64,000 nucleotides of DNA, taken from Sipunculus nudus. Lineage: Eukaryota; Annelida; Sipuncula; Golfingiida; Sipunculidae. The translations under genes were made by a program, and so were the position numbers. Every line of letters begins with the position of its first letter. Within the stretch, counting starts at the first letter, position 1. The notes beneath the pieces were generated by a model. That model was not told the origin of the DNA. It saw only the letters and a program-made list of their open reading frames with translations, and made no database searches. Positions 12,995 to 28,300 of the stretch are shown piece by piece. The stretch covers positions 49,149,297 through 49,213,296 of the forward strand of contig CM049321.1 of assembly GCA_026874595.1 (NCBI GenBank), given 5' to 3'.

Positions 12995-15641
12995 TTAATT
13001 TCAGAGTTTTTCTGAAATATGATTATTTTGCAGTAAAGGTTAAATCTGAAGGCTCAATAGTTACATATCATTGTGTCACGAGATTCTCTTCAGCCTGATT
13101 CAACAGCTACTGCCACCTGCGGGCCCTATGCCTATTTTTCTGAAATATTAAAAGTCCATCTACCTGCTTGTTGCGTTTTGACACAGCATTGCCTCGTGGC
13201 TCCTCCAGCACACAGTCCAGTGGTATATATTCCCCCTAAGCATGCCGTAGAATTTTCCTGGCAAACACCATTGCTTGATTTACACCAGTAATCTATTACA
13301 CAAGAAAAGAAAAAAAATATTCAGTTTTGAAAGAAGGTGCCTGTTTCAATCCATTCCCGAGCCTCTCTGGCATGATGGTGAATCCTACTTGAAGTAATCA
13401 AAAGATGGAGAAAATATTAAAAAAAAAAAATAAATAATTATCATGACCGTGCTCGGTACGCAACTTATTCTACGGGAATATTTCGGTGCCAATAAGTCCT
13501 CTAACAAATAACATTCACCATATATTTTCAATATTTTAGTCTTATCACATTTATCATATTGGTCTTATCATATTCATCATATTAGTTTTACCATATTCAT
13601 CATGTCAGTCTCATCATATTCATCATATCAGTCTAATCATATTCATCATATCAGTATTATCATATTCATCATACCAGTCATATCATATTTACTATACACG
13701 TTTTTTCCATACTCATCATATAAATCTTACCATATTCATCATAGGTCTTATCGGATTTGCCATCATATTCATCATCATATTCATTCAATGAACATAGGTG
13801 TTCATTCAACAATTATCCTTTGTGTATAAATGCGTAAGATGTTTATATGAGTAATTTTTTTCTCACCTCCGGCGTCAGGCGGCTCGGGCACGCAACATAT
13901 TTTATCAAGATCTCCCCCGCACAGTCCCAACCGGAAGTCGCCACACGGCTCGGAGCCCATGACGCAAGTTCCCCCAACGGCTGCGCAAGGCTTATCTGAA
14001 CGAAACAACATAGTTCCGTGTCAGTCTTAGGGCTTTTACGGACTTCAATTTTTTTTTATGCGGACGAGGTACCAGATAATTTTACTGAATGTCTCAAACA
14101 GCTTGGATTTTCTCAATCTCAGCCACACTCTAAAACGACTGTCTATTTATTTTATGCTAATCAGGCGCTTGAACTGAATCATACACTTTAAGCCTAGGTC
14201 GGTCTTTCCACGTTTTGTCAACGGTTTACCACGCTCTTGAAGGTTGTGGGAGGACTTGGTAGGACGTGGTCCTTACCGTAGGGAGACGTGAACGAAAGTG
14301 GATGGTCGTGCGGATTCCACGTTCTCTTTTAAATTTACAAAGCTAACGGGATAGAACGTGGTCGGTGACACAGAAAACGGATTTGGCGTGTCAAACTCAG
14401 GGAGCTGGGCAACGGTAAATCTTCTTGTCACCCCAGAACGTAGTCCATTGCCGTAGGGTACCGTAGAAAAAAGGGGCTGATCGTGGATACCGTGACGCTG
14501 CCTTGACAGTTAGGTAGGACAACGTAGGTTAACAATAACAGTAACGTAACGTAACGTAACGTAACGTAGCGGGGATTACCCACCTTCTACGGCAAGCCAC
14601 GCTTTACCGTAGGAGAACGTGATTATAGCCGTTCGGTTGCCATAGCAACACTGTGGATGAACGTGAAATACCGTGGAAAGAAGGAACCACGAATGTTACG
14701 AAAACACGGACTTTAATTCATCACGTTCATTCCCGACATAGCCACGTTTTGGCTTGCCGTTGCTGAAATGCGAGACACCTTAGCACGTGGTAAGTCAGAC
14801 CTAGGTAAGATAACTGATAAGAAAAACATCGTAAAATTTAAAACATATTCATAACTTCTTTGTGCATAACATAATGCTACATTTTTGATCTATTGGGAGA
14901 CAAACGCAGGCGCATGGATCCCTATAAATCGGGATTTACAAGTACAAAACTGGGAAATAGATACATGTGTTCACATAATTTTTAAGATGCTTGGCCCTAT
15001 TCCAGCCCTGGTGATGAAACCCTGAAGTACTTGCTAACCAAAGCAGCGGTTAGAAAGAAGGATACCTTGAACGACTACAGTGTATTACCCCTGCGTACGG
15101 AAAGCATTCTGCCTTAGTCTTCAATCATCTCCCTAAGCATGATCTGATAAGTGAACTTTCCTTGAACAAGACATAGGCACTCTCAGGAATGGTTGAAGGA
15201 ATAATACAAACTTCAATAGAACAATAATACTCACTAAGTTGTGTAAGGTGGAACCTTTATCCAATAATCCAAGTAAATTCATCTGAGTCTAGGACTCTAG
15301 AGGTAATTTCAATTCAATCACAATTCATTTTATTTTTATTTTTCTCCAATACAATACAATTTCAGTTCTTGCTAATTTCCTTCAATTTCAGTCCAGTCAT
15401 AGTTTAATTCATAATCGACCCAGTTCTAATTACAGCCATGTACGAATAAAAGTATTGTCCGTGAGTAATACTTACCGTCATACGGAGCACAGCATCTTCT
15501 GGTAGCATCTCCGCCACACAGACCAGTCTTATAGTCCCCGTTACAGGCGGCAGAGTCTTGTTGGCAGACACCGGACACCGCATTACACTTAGAATCTGGC
15601 GGAGAAACGAGAAGTGTATCGTATAGATATATGTATTTCCA

Positions 15642-15717
<76 letters not shown>

Positions 15718-15855
15718 CAGTAAAACATTGCCTAAACAAAAAATAAAAAGATACCGATTTTTCTCTTAATATATCAGACCTCACTTGGACAAAGGCTTCG
15801 AAATGCGATCCCTTTATAGAGATTCCATTATTGGTCGTAATTTTCAGGTTTTAGC

Positions 15856-15906
<51 letters not shown>

Positions 15907-16403
15907 TTCTTATAAGAGTAAGTGGTGACTTTTTCTGTGTATTTGCGCACTTCTACAGGAACCAGAGAAGTGACGTCCCTCCGCTTCCCACTACATGTCT
16001 CGTAACAGCGACCTTACATGCAGCAGGGAGAACTTATGGCTTTTCAGGTGTGTTTTTTTTCCTGCTTTATGGTAAAGATTTATCAGGATATGATAATTTT
16101 TAGTCAATTAAATGAACCCGAACACTTAACGTCAGTGTCGTTGGCAGGTGACGCTAGTGAGATGTAAAAGACAAGGGGGAAAGATAAAATCAGATCAAAC
16201 TGTATTTAGTGGTTCTCGTTATTAATTAATGTATGTTCTCTCTGCTCACCGTCGTAGGGAACACAGCACTTCCTGGTCGCAGCACCAGAACACAGACCAG
16301 TCTGGTATTGACCGTTGCAGGTTACTGTTTCTTCCTGACAGACACCGGAAGCGGAAGTACACTGGTCGTCTGCAGTAAAAAAGAATAATGAAAAAAAAGC
16401 GTT

Positions 16404-16453
<50 letters not shown>

Positions 16454-17984
16454 ATAATAAAAATCGGAGTTGTTTTTTACTTTTGTCCTTGGACATCTCT
16501 GTGGACACTCCTCGGAAAATATTTCTTTGTCTTATACGGGAACTGTCGGCACGGATGATAGGCGTATCCTAATGTGTATTTATGTGTGTGGTGTTGGGGG
16601 GGGGGGGGGTAGATTTACCCACTCGATGCAGACTGAATACCTTTTTTTCTTACAGATCATCAAACCTGCATACGCTGTGTCACAGTACTGTCACCGCGCG
16701 GTAAATTATATAACTTATTCATGGGTCTCTGACTGACTCATTTCTTCAGACTTGGCGACGAATTACCTCTGTTGGTGTCAGAAATTACGTTTTATTACAC
16801 AAATATTAATAGCAAACATAAATATTAAAACTCTGATGGGGCCGGGGAAGGCCAAAAATTTTCCCATAAATCATGAGAAAATTGACATATGTTCTAGAAG
16901 GAGCTTCAGCAGCGCCATCTGTCAAAAAAGTGGACCGACCTGTCTCGCTAGTGAAGCATGCTTTTCTAGCGAAGCGGTTGAAACTCCGGACATGTGCGCA
17001 ACCGACATGGGTTCGAACCCGGGATCGGTCAAACATTTTCCCTTTAGCAATTTGTCTTCGTAACAAATGAGGGGCTCGTCTAACGTGACGGCAAGCTTTG
17101 TGGCTCGGGGAATGGTGGTTTAAAGAAATTACCTAGTAACTATCACCAACAGTGTGACTCCGGGGATAGACTTGTTCTGATAACTGAATGCTGTTAAGAG
17201 GGTGTGTGTTACGGAGCGATATATAAGCGGACCGAACTGTCTCGCTAGTCAAGCATGCTTTTCTAGCGAAGCGGTTTGAACGCCGGACATGTGCGTCACC
17301 AAAATGGGTTTCGAATTCGGGATCGGCTCAATATTTACCCCTGAACAATTTGTCTCCGTTACAAGACGTCGTGTGTATTCATTAATTTTGGAATGACGCT
17401 AAACTAAAAAGAAAAACAGGCGAAGCTCTTTTTTACCTCCGCCAGGGGAGTGTGCTTTCATTACTGTTCGTGTGTGTGTTTGTAAATGTGTGTGTTCTTG
17501 TTCACAGCTGAACTCGAGCAATTATTAACTGTAGCTCACTAACGGGGATGAACGCTTCCCCCAGGCTTTCACTGAGACTGTTAATGGTCACGTACCTGAC
17601 CCTCCATTCTTCACACAGCACTGTCTGTCTGTAGGCCCCCCGCAAAGTCCGGAACGGTACTGACCGTCAGTACATTGAACTGTATTGAGTTGACAAGTAC
17701 CACTGACAGCAGAGCAACCAGAATCTAAAAAAAATAAAATAAAATAAAATAAAATAAAATTGTTGATGAATTATTATAAAGACAAGGGCTAAAGCTTCCA
17801 GCTTTGCTCAGCCCGGAGAAAAGCTTTGATAACGACCTTCTACGATTTAGTCGCTACAAGTAGTCGTCCAAATCTTCCCCTTACCTTGATTTCAGCATAA
17901 AAATTATTGAAAGCAAACACTGTTTTCTTTAACTTAAAAGAACAAATCTCGATATGATGTTTGTTATGTTTATGTTTATTTTAT

Positions 17985-18034
<50 letters not shown>

Positions 18035-19668
18035 ATATACATATATATAAATGTAATTATACAAATACAGAGGGATCTAATTGATCAGCTATTTTTACTA
18101 CGGCCTAGTTTCGTGCAACATAATGTCGCACTTATCGAATGAGAGCAGATAAACAGAAGATTGGTAAATATATTATTAATTGTTTCTGTTGATATAAGTT
18201 TCAATTTGTTAATCGATTTATACATTGAAAATACACGGATCCTCGAATAATTACATTAGCTCCGTCTTACTCACCATCGTAGGGAACACAGCATTTCCTG
18301 GTCGCCGCACCAGAACAAAGACCAGTCTTGTATTCACCGTTACAGGTTACTGTTTCTTCCTGACAGACACCGGAAGCGGAAGTACACTGGTCGTCTGCAG
18401 TAAATAATTGGTAGAACTTAAAAAAACATTTTACTACATCGAAAGTATACTGGATATATGGATAGATATATAATTCATTACATGTGGAGTGACAAAGCGT
18501 CCCTCAAGATTAACTAAATATTCTCCATGGACTGAGGACAAATCTTATAATCATTCATGTCTGTTTTTTCTAAATATGCTTATGTTTATCAGCAGCTGCA
18601 AACAATATAAAGGGAATTGTTAATGAGGAGAACAGTGTTTTGGGTAATGTTTCTATATCCATGATACATCAACAATAAATTTTTCAGGTACCAGTCATGC
18701 CTGACATCTAGCGGTTTTTAAGGAACTCGGCAGAAACCCACGCGTTTACATATGTGACCTACTTGATTATCCTGACCCGCAGGGACGCAATTTTCCTTTT
18801 GCGGGGTACTGGTGGGGTCTTCGAATCACCCTCCCCCTCCCCCCACCCATACACAAAATGAAATATTCGATTTAGGCGAGTAATGGATGGGTGAAAAAAT
18901 ATCGTATGTGCTGGTGAATCACGACAAAATGTCACCCATTTTGATATATTTATCAGTGATATTGAGAAAACTGTGTTGCATTATTGTGCATATTGATATT
19001 ATTTAAGATGGACTTTCAAACCTATTTTATGGCAAAATAATTGACTGGCATTATGAAGGGGGGGGGGGGACACTTTGTACATATTTCTTCTACAGGATTA
19101 TGAGCGTAGCCCTGTTGCATCCGCCAGGAGGGTAAGCTATCATCCTTGTTCGTGTGTGTGTTTATGTTTATGTGTGCGTGTTCACAACATAAATCATCAC
19201 GCAGTCAAGAACGGAAGTTCACTGGTGGGATCAGAAGCGGAACCTGTGGAGAGTTCGAAGTGGTCCGAACCCTCCTTACCCCTTAAGCCGCCGCAACCTT
19301 TTTAAAGGGTTTCAAACAATTTTTGTGGCCTGAACCCTCGCCCCCTTTTTTTTCCGGATATGGGTACTTTTTTCGAGATTAGTCATTACTCAAACTGGGT
19401 TGGACCCCACCATTTTCTAAATCCTAGATCCGGCCTTGCAGATGAACGCATATCTCCCAGGATGAAACATTTCGTGAGACTGTTAATGAACACATACCTG
19501 ACCCTCCAGTCTTCACACAGCACTGTCTGTCTGTAGGCCCCCCGCAAAGTCCGGAACGGTACTGACCGTCAGTACATGCGACTGTATTGATTTGACAAGT
19601 ACCAGAAGCAGCAGTGCAGGCGGAATCTTAAAATATAAACATAGACAAAAATAGTTAATAATAAAACA

Positions 19669-19709
<41 letters not shown>

Positions 19710-22347
19710 TATATATGCATACAAACTCAGTTAATACTTCAACCTTAACAATTAGTACTATTGTTGTATGCTTTGAATGAGTTTGATGATGGGTATAATT
19801 TAAATAATGTTAATTTTCTCTCACGATAACTCACCATCGTAGGGAACACAACATTTCCTGGTCGCCGCTCCAGAACACAGACCCGTCTTGTATTCACCGT
19901 TACAGGTTACTGTTTCTTCCTGACAGACACCGGAAGCGGAAGTACACTGGTCGTCTGTGGGGAATATTAAAGAAGATTAAGTTACTCTCTTGAACGTGAA
20001 GAAAATAACCTTCATGAATGTAAATTTCATATTGGAATCCAAAGTAAATAGTTTATGTTTTACTGATCATACTATGTTCCTGTCAGTTCAGGTGCTAACA
20101 CGCAATAATCCTGCCCTCAAGTAGGCTCACTTTTGCGGGCCTTAGGTGTGTCATTCCAATTGCTAGGTCATAACAACAGGGATCCCTCTTTGTTTTAATT
20201 GTTTAATTTGTATACATTAATATGGAGTACCAGATATCGATGTTCGCTTTAGAAAGTAGTTTTGAGAACCAGGTGACTTATTTGATGTTAGTTTCCATTG
20301 GATTCGGTTCAAGTTTAGACGGTTCCTGTAGAAACATTGTTTACCGTAGACTTCATTTGCATACTTAATTTTTTCCTATGTTTTGCTCCCTGGAGAGTCT
20401 CCATTTTAATATGCATTTTAATATTAATGACAGACCGCACGATAATGTGAGACAATTGGCCAAAAGGCGGCCAGATGTGTGACGTCAGCAGGCGTATATA
20501 GCCTGTGTTTCCTCCGTGGTGGAGTCCAGTAACAGGACAACACAATAAATACGCTAATCAGAAAGGCTATGGGCCTATCTGTCAGTGATCTAGGATTTTT
20601 GCCTTGTATGGCAAGCGTGGACTTATGGGGAGAACTGGGTCGACTCAGATTTGGGATTAGGCATCAGAAACCGTGACAACTGGACTCAGTAGGCACTTAT
20701 AATTGGGTCGGTCAGCTTATTTGTGTCGTGATACAAGTCATATCGAGGAGTGCATCGCAGTGGTCTTCCATAATGTTGCATACATATCCTGGGACATAGC
20801 CCATACTCTGAACATAATGCCACGAATGATGACTTAACACAAGAGAAAACACGCGCAAACCAAACTGAAATTCTGTCTCTATGGTAACGCGTCATTACCC
20901 ATATCGTGTAGTTGGCTGCGGTCAGTAACCCGTACGAGCCATTCTTGTATTTATGAGGTCAGAAATTCAACAAATATGCGGAGGGATATACCAACATGCT
21001 GAGTGTAAACGGAATTGTTCTCTCTCATTTTAGGTGTCGTTAGAAAGTATACTAACCATGCTAACGATTTGTCTGGTTTATGTCAAGTGACAGAGCACTT
21101 ATAGACCATAACACGTTGCCAGAAATGACGAAAATATTTGCATCTTCCTAGCGCCTTAAAAGGCGTTCTCGTTTAAGGATATAACGGCACCCTGACAGCC
21201 AGTACGCTTGTTGTAGACTCAAAGACTTGTTGTCATTTCAAAGATCCGAAAAGGCGCTAAGGCTTTAAAGCGCTAGATATCGCCTGTATATGAACAGTGT
21301 AACCAGCATGGACTAGTAGCTGACATTTTAATGTCACGAGTGCGTCGGTCATGTGATCAGCAGCCGTGTGGAACTCTAATGTGTAGTGTTGATTCACGAT
21401 TAAACAGGACTATGTGATTTTGTGTGATTATTGGGACTCTAGTGATATTCGAATAATATGTGTGGAACTCCTCTTTATAAATATAGAGAAGCGGAAATAT
21501 CCCTTCAAATATTTTTTTTGATAGTTTTGTTTACTTATGTTTTTTTATCATCTTTTTAAGTGTATGCATTCCGTTGGGTGTGTGACACTACTATCTCCAT
21601 TTCATCTATTTTTATAGTTAAGGTTTTGTGTGTGAGTAAACAAAGTCCGCATTAGTCTGTTTATTATAACAAAATAATCACTTATGTACATGGGTATGCT
21701 AACGATTTTGGAACGGTATACAGACAGATACTAAATTATTCCAAGTAGAAAATACTTAATAACATGTGGAGAAAATCCTATATTACATGTATAATTAACA
21801 TACTCGGTATGTATAGACTGCCCATTTAATACTACGGACCCGAGCACTAAATGTCCGTCTACAATTCTATGCAAATTACATTCTAAATTCTATAAGAAAT
21901 TGCTGCTCAGTCGTCCTTTTCTTAGAAGTATACAGGAGACCACGTTTACCGTATACAGGCACTTGAATCGCTATGTGAAGGTGGCATTTTATCGAGCAAC
22001 TGACAAAACTGTGTACACACTTAACGAGTATATGATCGTAATGGCGTAAATCTCAGAAGAGTCAAAACACTCGTTTCTCCTACGCTGTATCGCTTTCTAC
22101 GCATCAACACTAAAATAAGGGTTATAGCGACGGTGTGTACACAGCTGCCGACGCTTGTTCACACGTACCTGACCCTTCAGTCTTCACACAGCACTGTCTG
22201 TCTGTAGGACCCCCGCAAAGTCCGGAACGGTACTGACCGTCGGTACATGCGACTGTATTGAGCTGACATGTTCCAGAAACAGCACCGCAGGCAGAATCTT
22301 AAAAGATAAAACATAAATAAAATAATTGAAAATAAAATAAAATAAAG

Positions 22348-22394
<47 letters not shown>

Positions 22395-25300
22395 TACAAG
22401 TGCCAGAAACAGCAGTGCAGGCGGAATCAATACAAAATAAAGAAAAAAATAGTTAATAATAATAATAAAAATGATGATGATGATGATAATAATAATAATA
22501 ATAATAATAATTGTACAGTCGAGGGGTAAAACGCTCCCCTCTCTCCGCTGAGTCGTCATAAGAGTTGGTTGTAGTAACACGTTCAATGTCGATGGTTTTC
22601 TCCGGGTCCTCCGGTTTACTCCACCTCTAAAGACTACCGTACGCCACCATCCGTGCCACTGAGAGTGCCTCGCGTCAGTAATTAAAACTACTTGTACAAT
22701 TTATGCAAAAATGATGGTGTTAATATTTTTAATAATAAAATTAATGATAATAACAGTAAGAAAAATATATCAGTTCAATCATACGTAAATTTGAATGGGG
22801 GGAGTATTATTTAGATCCAGAGACAAATTACAGTATAATATTTGAGAACTGGATGTTAGGTCTTCAATGATTAAAGCTTATCAATACTTTTCTAAAAATA
22901 AAAGAAATAGTTATGAATTGAGCAGTATAACCCTTACGTATATTTCGACCTAAATTATTCAACGGGTCTTGCCGCTCTTCTGTAAAAAAATATGTTGCAG
23001 GCATATGTTGAATGTCCATTGCCCACAAATACCTGGTATACAAAGTAATCCATACCATCATACGGCACACAACACCTTCTGGTGACCCCGCCGCCACACA
23101 GACCCGTCTGGTATTGACCGTTACATGCGGTTGAGTCCTCCTGACATGTCCCGGAGACAGCGTCACACTGTCCGTCTGTTGATAATTAAAAAAAATACAT
23201 AAAAAATGTGGCACCAAAAGCGTTTGAAGTAACTGAAATATTCAAATCTCGCCATAAATTAATACAAATCCATTACAGAACACTTGACAACTCCTTTGAC
23301 AGCATTTTGACAAGCATATGGCAATACTTTCCTATTTTTGTGTATAATACCAAATATATTTATCATGTAAAATTATTTTTATTGACAAGGAGAATAATTA
23401 ATATAGCTTTATAGGTCCGTGTCCTGTTTTCAGATCATCTTGCTACTTTGCAAAAAAAAATTGTTAAACTAAAATTCCTGCTTGTATGATGGATGCGTTG
23501 TATTAGGCATAATGGCTGAAAGCGTTTATCGGTTCACATATTTCAACACATTATATAACATGCTTTGCACAGTGGGAATATTATTAGACCAATTATTTCT
23601 TGCTTAATTAACGAATCTATGGCAAGTATGTTATGCACAATGCACTTTAATTTTGTTAAACATTTGTCTATACTGTATCTCCATACTGTACAGTGGCAGG
23701 TCGAGGATATAGGAAAGGGAGGGGTCTAACCCAGGAGGACTAATAAAAAGCCTTAAAAAAGTTCCCACGTACGGAAAAAAAAGGGAAGGGGGGACCCAGG
23801 CTGCCAAAAAAAAACAGTCTGAACCCCTAAACAAAGAATAAAGGGGGGGGGGTGGGGGCCACTGCCCTCCCCCCTCCTGGTTCCGCTTCTATTATGTGAC
23901 TGGAGAATTATTATATTAGCACACAAGTGATATTTGTACAATCCAAAAGAATTAAGTACGTTTGAACCTAACTTACCGCCATTTAATATTTTCATATGTG
24001 TTGATAATATACGCGCACAAAGAAGGCCAGAGATTGCCACAGAAAGCTGGCATGGATCACAGATTCAACATATTCTATCACATTCTTTGCACAGTGGGAA
24101 TATTATTAACCCAATTATTTCTTGCTTTATGTAACGAATCTATGGCAGGTATGTTATGCGCAATGCACTTTAAATTTGTTAAACATTTGTCTATACTGTA
24201 TCTCTATACTGTAGAGGGGGAGATCCAGGATTTAGGAAAGGATGGGGTCTAACCCAGGAGGACTAATAAAAAGCCTAAAACAGTTCCGGAAAAAAGGGGG
24301 AGGGGGATCCAGGCCGCCAAAAACGGTCTGAAAACCTTAACAAAGGTTGTAATGGTTGAAAAAAGGGGATTGCCTCCGCCCCGGTTCTGCTTCTAATGTT
24401 AGAATGGAGAATTATTATTTAAGCACACAATTGATATTTGTACAATCCAAAAAAAAATGATTGAACCAGGGTTGGGGCCATGTACATGCGACAGTACCTA
24501 GGTACAGGAACAGGTACTTGTAAATCGGTCAGGTACAGATCCAGGTACAGGTTACAACATTTTTGTAGAGTACCTAGTAACAGGTACAGGTACGTGAGAA
24601 ATTGCCTAGGTACAGGTACATGTATATTTTAAAATCATTTGAACTAATGATAATTGCATAAATTATATAAAGATATGCGATAATATGTTATACTAGAGTG
24701 GCAAAATATATCATTAAAAAGTGTTTGATGATCGCTTTCTATGTCACCGGGAAAATTACAGGCCCGGCAAATGGAAGGATTGCCTTTAGTAAATATGATA
24801 AATGAATGAAGCTGAAAAAGTTTACATAGTTATTAATACAGAAATATAAAACATTCATTAACTAAAAAACTGACGTCTTTATTTTAAATCAAGTTTTGAG
24901 GTTTAGATTAATGTTTTATAGTCAAAATATCTGGAAGCACGATGCACTCTTAAAGTAGAGAGCTTAATAACTTACTGAATAGGAGAATCTTACATTCATT
25001 TTAAAGACTAACTTCATGACAATAATCCATACATAATGAGAAGTAATGTTCAATAAACATGTTCTTTGCAGAGAGTCATACCAAGGAATGTTTTGGGAAT
25101 TAAGAGCACCTGCATTTGAAGATGAGCAGGTACTGTTTTTTTTTCTGTAAAATGGAATGTTCTTTTTTTTTGTTGGCATGTATTGAGAGTTCAGTTATGT
25201 AATATGTATTTCCTTGGATTCTTCATTTTTTGTCTTCACCAATGTTCTTTGTATACCAAACAACAGGTACCTTACATGGTAAACGTAAGCAACTCGCCAA

Positions 25301-28300
25301 TATCCTTTGCTCTGTTCCCTTTATATCTGATAATACCAGAACGAACTTCCTGCGCAGATGCTGGAGGTAGCTAGGCAAGCATGCTACTAACCCCAGCCCA
25401 CTCAAAAGGTTGCAGCGATGAAAGATCAGTAATAACCGCTGCCTGGTTTAGGTAACAGCCCTGACAAGGGTGACAGTTCATTACTCTTACTTGACCCAAC
25501 CTGATGTTCATTTCCAGTGTCATAACCTGTAGTTCACATAAATGTGAATTGTCTACCTAAGTACAAGTACTTGGCCCTAACTCTGTTCTGTGTACATACT
25601 AGACAACTGTCTACATTGTGCATGTAGCCCTGTTCCTATCCTTTGTTAGTTACCCTTTACTTGTACTGATAGTGCCAAAATGAACTGCCTGTTTAGAGGC
25701 TTGATGATGACCAGCTTGCTAGCCTAGCTAGCTACAAAGACAGCGTGGATAAATGCTTTGTAATTGCCCTGCCTGAGATATTTAACTGGCTTGTCGGGAG
25801 TGACAGCTTTGTACATGCAACTGACCTAAGACTGGTGTCCATTTCCAGTATCTCATTTGTACCTGGAGTATCTTATCCCAGGTACAGGTACTTTAGTTCC
25901 AGGTACAGGTGCAGATACAAGGCACTTCCTGCTTGTGACAGCCAGGTACAGGTCGATGTACAAGTACTCTGAATTGTTTACCTAGGTACAGGTCTAGGTA
26001 CTGGTACAAGTACCTTGCCCCAACCCTGGTTCGAACGTAGCTTACCGTCATATAATATGACATATGTGTGTCACTAGATATCCCGTACAAAGAGGGCCAG
26101 AGATTGCCACAGAAGCTCGGGGTGGATCACCCTGCAAGCATATATTCTACTGTTAAAACGTTAATATTGCAAACCTTTTGTGTCCATCGTCTTCAATTAC
26201 AAGGTGTTCATCGTGATACCTACCATCATTCGGCACACAGCACCGCCGGGTCACCCCGCCGCCACAGAGACCTGTCTCGTATTGGCCGCTACATGCGGTT
26301 GAGTCCTCCTGGCATGTCCCGGACACAGCGTCACACTGTCCGTCTGTTGATGTTCAAAGAATATTTGATTTCAAGAACATTCCTTTCAACGTGAATCCCT
26401 TATTTAAAACATTGAATCTGTTGTTTAAAGCACACGTAATGCATTCCAATGCGTACATACGGAATTATTTTTAGATATCTCTTAAAATACAGTACTAACA
26501 CGTACCACATAGAATCATATACTGAGATATTAAGTTTATAAAGCCACAAACACATGCATACATGATTAACCATTTTAAGATATCCCAATCCATGAAGCAC
26601 ACATACATACATAATCATTTGAGGATATATTTTTAAGATATACGTTCAGACAGAGAATCAATTTGAGACATCACTTTACATAAAGCACACACATGAACCA
26701 AATAGATATAATGTGTTATATAAAGCACAACCATGTACAGACAGAATCATTCTGACATATCACTTTATATAAACCACAGACACACATTTAGACCAAATAG
26801 TAAGCCTGAACATCGAACTGAATTCTAAACCATTTGGGATACTTTGCACAAACTGTAAGAGAACAAATTACTCTAGAGACACACAGAAAAGAGACACACA
26901 CGCTATAGTCGCTGACCTCTGCGGAACTTATTTCCCTTAATTGGTAACTATCTAGAGTATCCGTCATCTCTGATTAAGTTTTTGGACTCGCATATTGAGA
27001 GGGATTATGAGTTCGAATTTCAGCCGAGATATTTAACGGTCGGACCCCACCATAGTTATGCTCTGCAGGTTTTAAAGAGCCTTGCCCTACGACCGTATTT
27101 AACTCATACACGAGTGCCCCATTCGGGGGTTCCTCGGTTACGCTTTTGAAGCGAAGGAATATGCGTCTTCCATCATTTTCTTACCTGTGCTCAATGTTTT
27201 CTATGCGACTATGACCGCCAGTGGGCGTTACATTTCGAAAAACATGACATAACATTTTTGTGCGATATCGCAATTACTGTTAAAGATTTCACAAATTTGA
27301 AAGCTGCATCTGAAACAAGGCTCTAAACGCTTTCACACGCAGCCTCTCTATGCAGTAATCACGGTTACTTAATTTGGGTTAAAAGTTGTTAATATTGAAA
27401 ATATGGAGCCTCATTTTTCTATCTCGGTCACGTTTTTATGATAGAGAACACTAGTTTTCTGCACAGAACTGCATTTGACAAGATTTAGACACTATTGTAA
27501 TTCCCATCAAACCTCGTCAGGTTTAGCGTCGAACGAAAATATGCGAGATTTGGCAAACTCGTTTATCACCCGGGCATTTTTATGCTAGAAAGGTCTATAT
27601 TTCCGCGTTGGGTAGCACTTGACATAACTTTCATTTAAACAATTGCATGTATCGTCACACTTTAAACGTGTGGCGTCAAATTAGATTACGACAGATCAGA
27701 CAAAACGTATATAATTTCTTAGACTATATCATTTTCAGCATAAGATAGCATTTGACAAGCTTCGTTGACTCAACAAGCTTTCGTTGCGTCAAATATCGTG
27801 ACATCTGCTGTCAAACGATAATAAGCAAGATTAAATAGGAATGCCATTAACTCCGTCAATGTTTATAGGCAGGTCTGATGTACTGCTGGTAGTGGCATTT
27901 ACTAAGCTGTTGGTGAATAAACAACAAGTCTCTTTATATCCCATGATATTTGACAGTCAAACGAGAGGAAGCAGTGAGATTTTACAAAAATGCTTATAAC
28001 TCACGTTTCATTGCCAGAGAGGTCAGGTTTTCTGCATGTTGAGGCATTTATAAAGTCTATCTAACCTGGTCTCTTCAAATTCATCCGTTTGAGAAAATGT
28101 GAATGCTGTTGTATAGTTTGCAGCTGTCTGCTGGAGACTGTCACGTTTGCATCTCTATACTAGGGGAGCTGTGACACAACGTCATCTTAAAAACTAATTA
28201 AACAAATCGGTTTGTTATTAAGAGCTATATGTAACTAATGCGATGATGCTGAACCAGCTATGGAGTTTTTGACGTTGAAAGTCAGATCAAGAACAGTAAA

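Noticed and set aside
16963-17030. A functional tRNA gene
   Set aside because: A-box and B-box words are present, but no closed cloverleaf with acceptor stem is evident, and a degraded copy lies 297 bp away, as expected for a SINE.
16806-17070. Open frames on both strands over the same 260 bp
   Set aside because: They overlap the tRNA-related SINE copy and mirror one another; there is no family signal in either.
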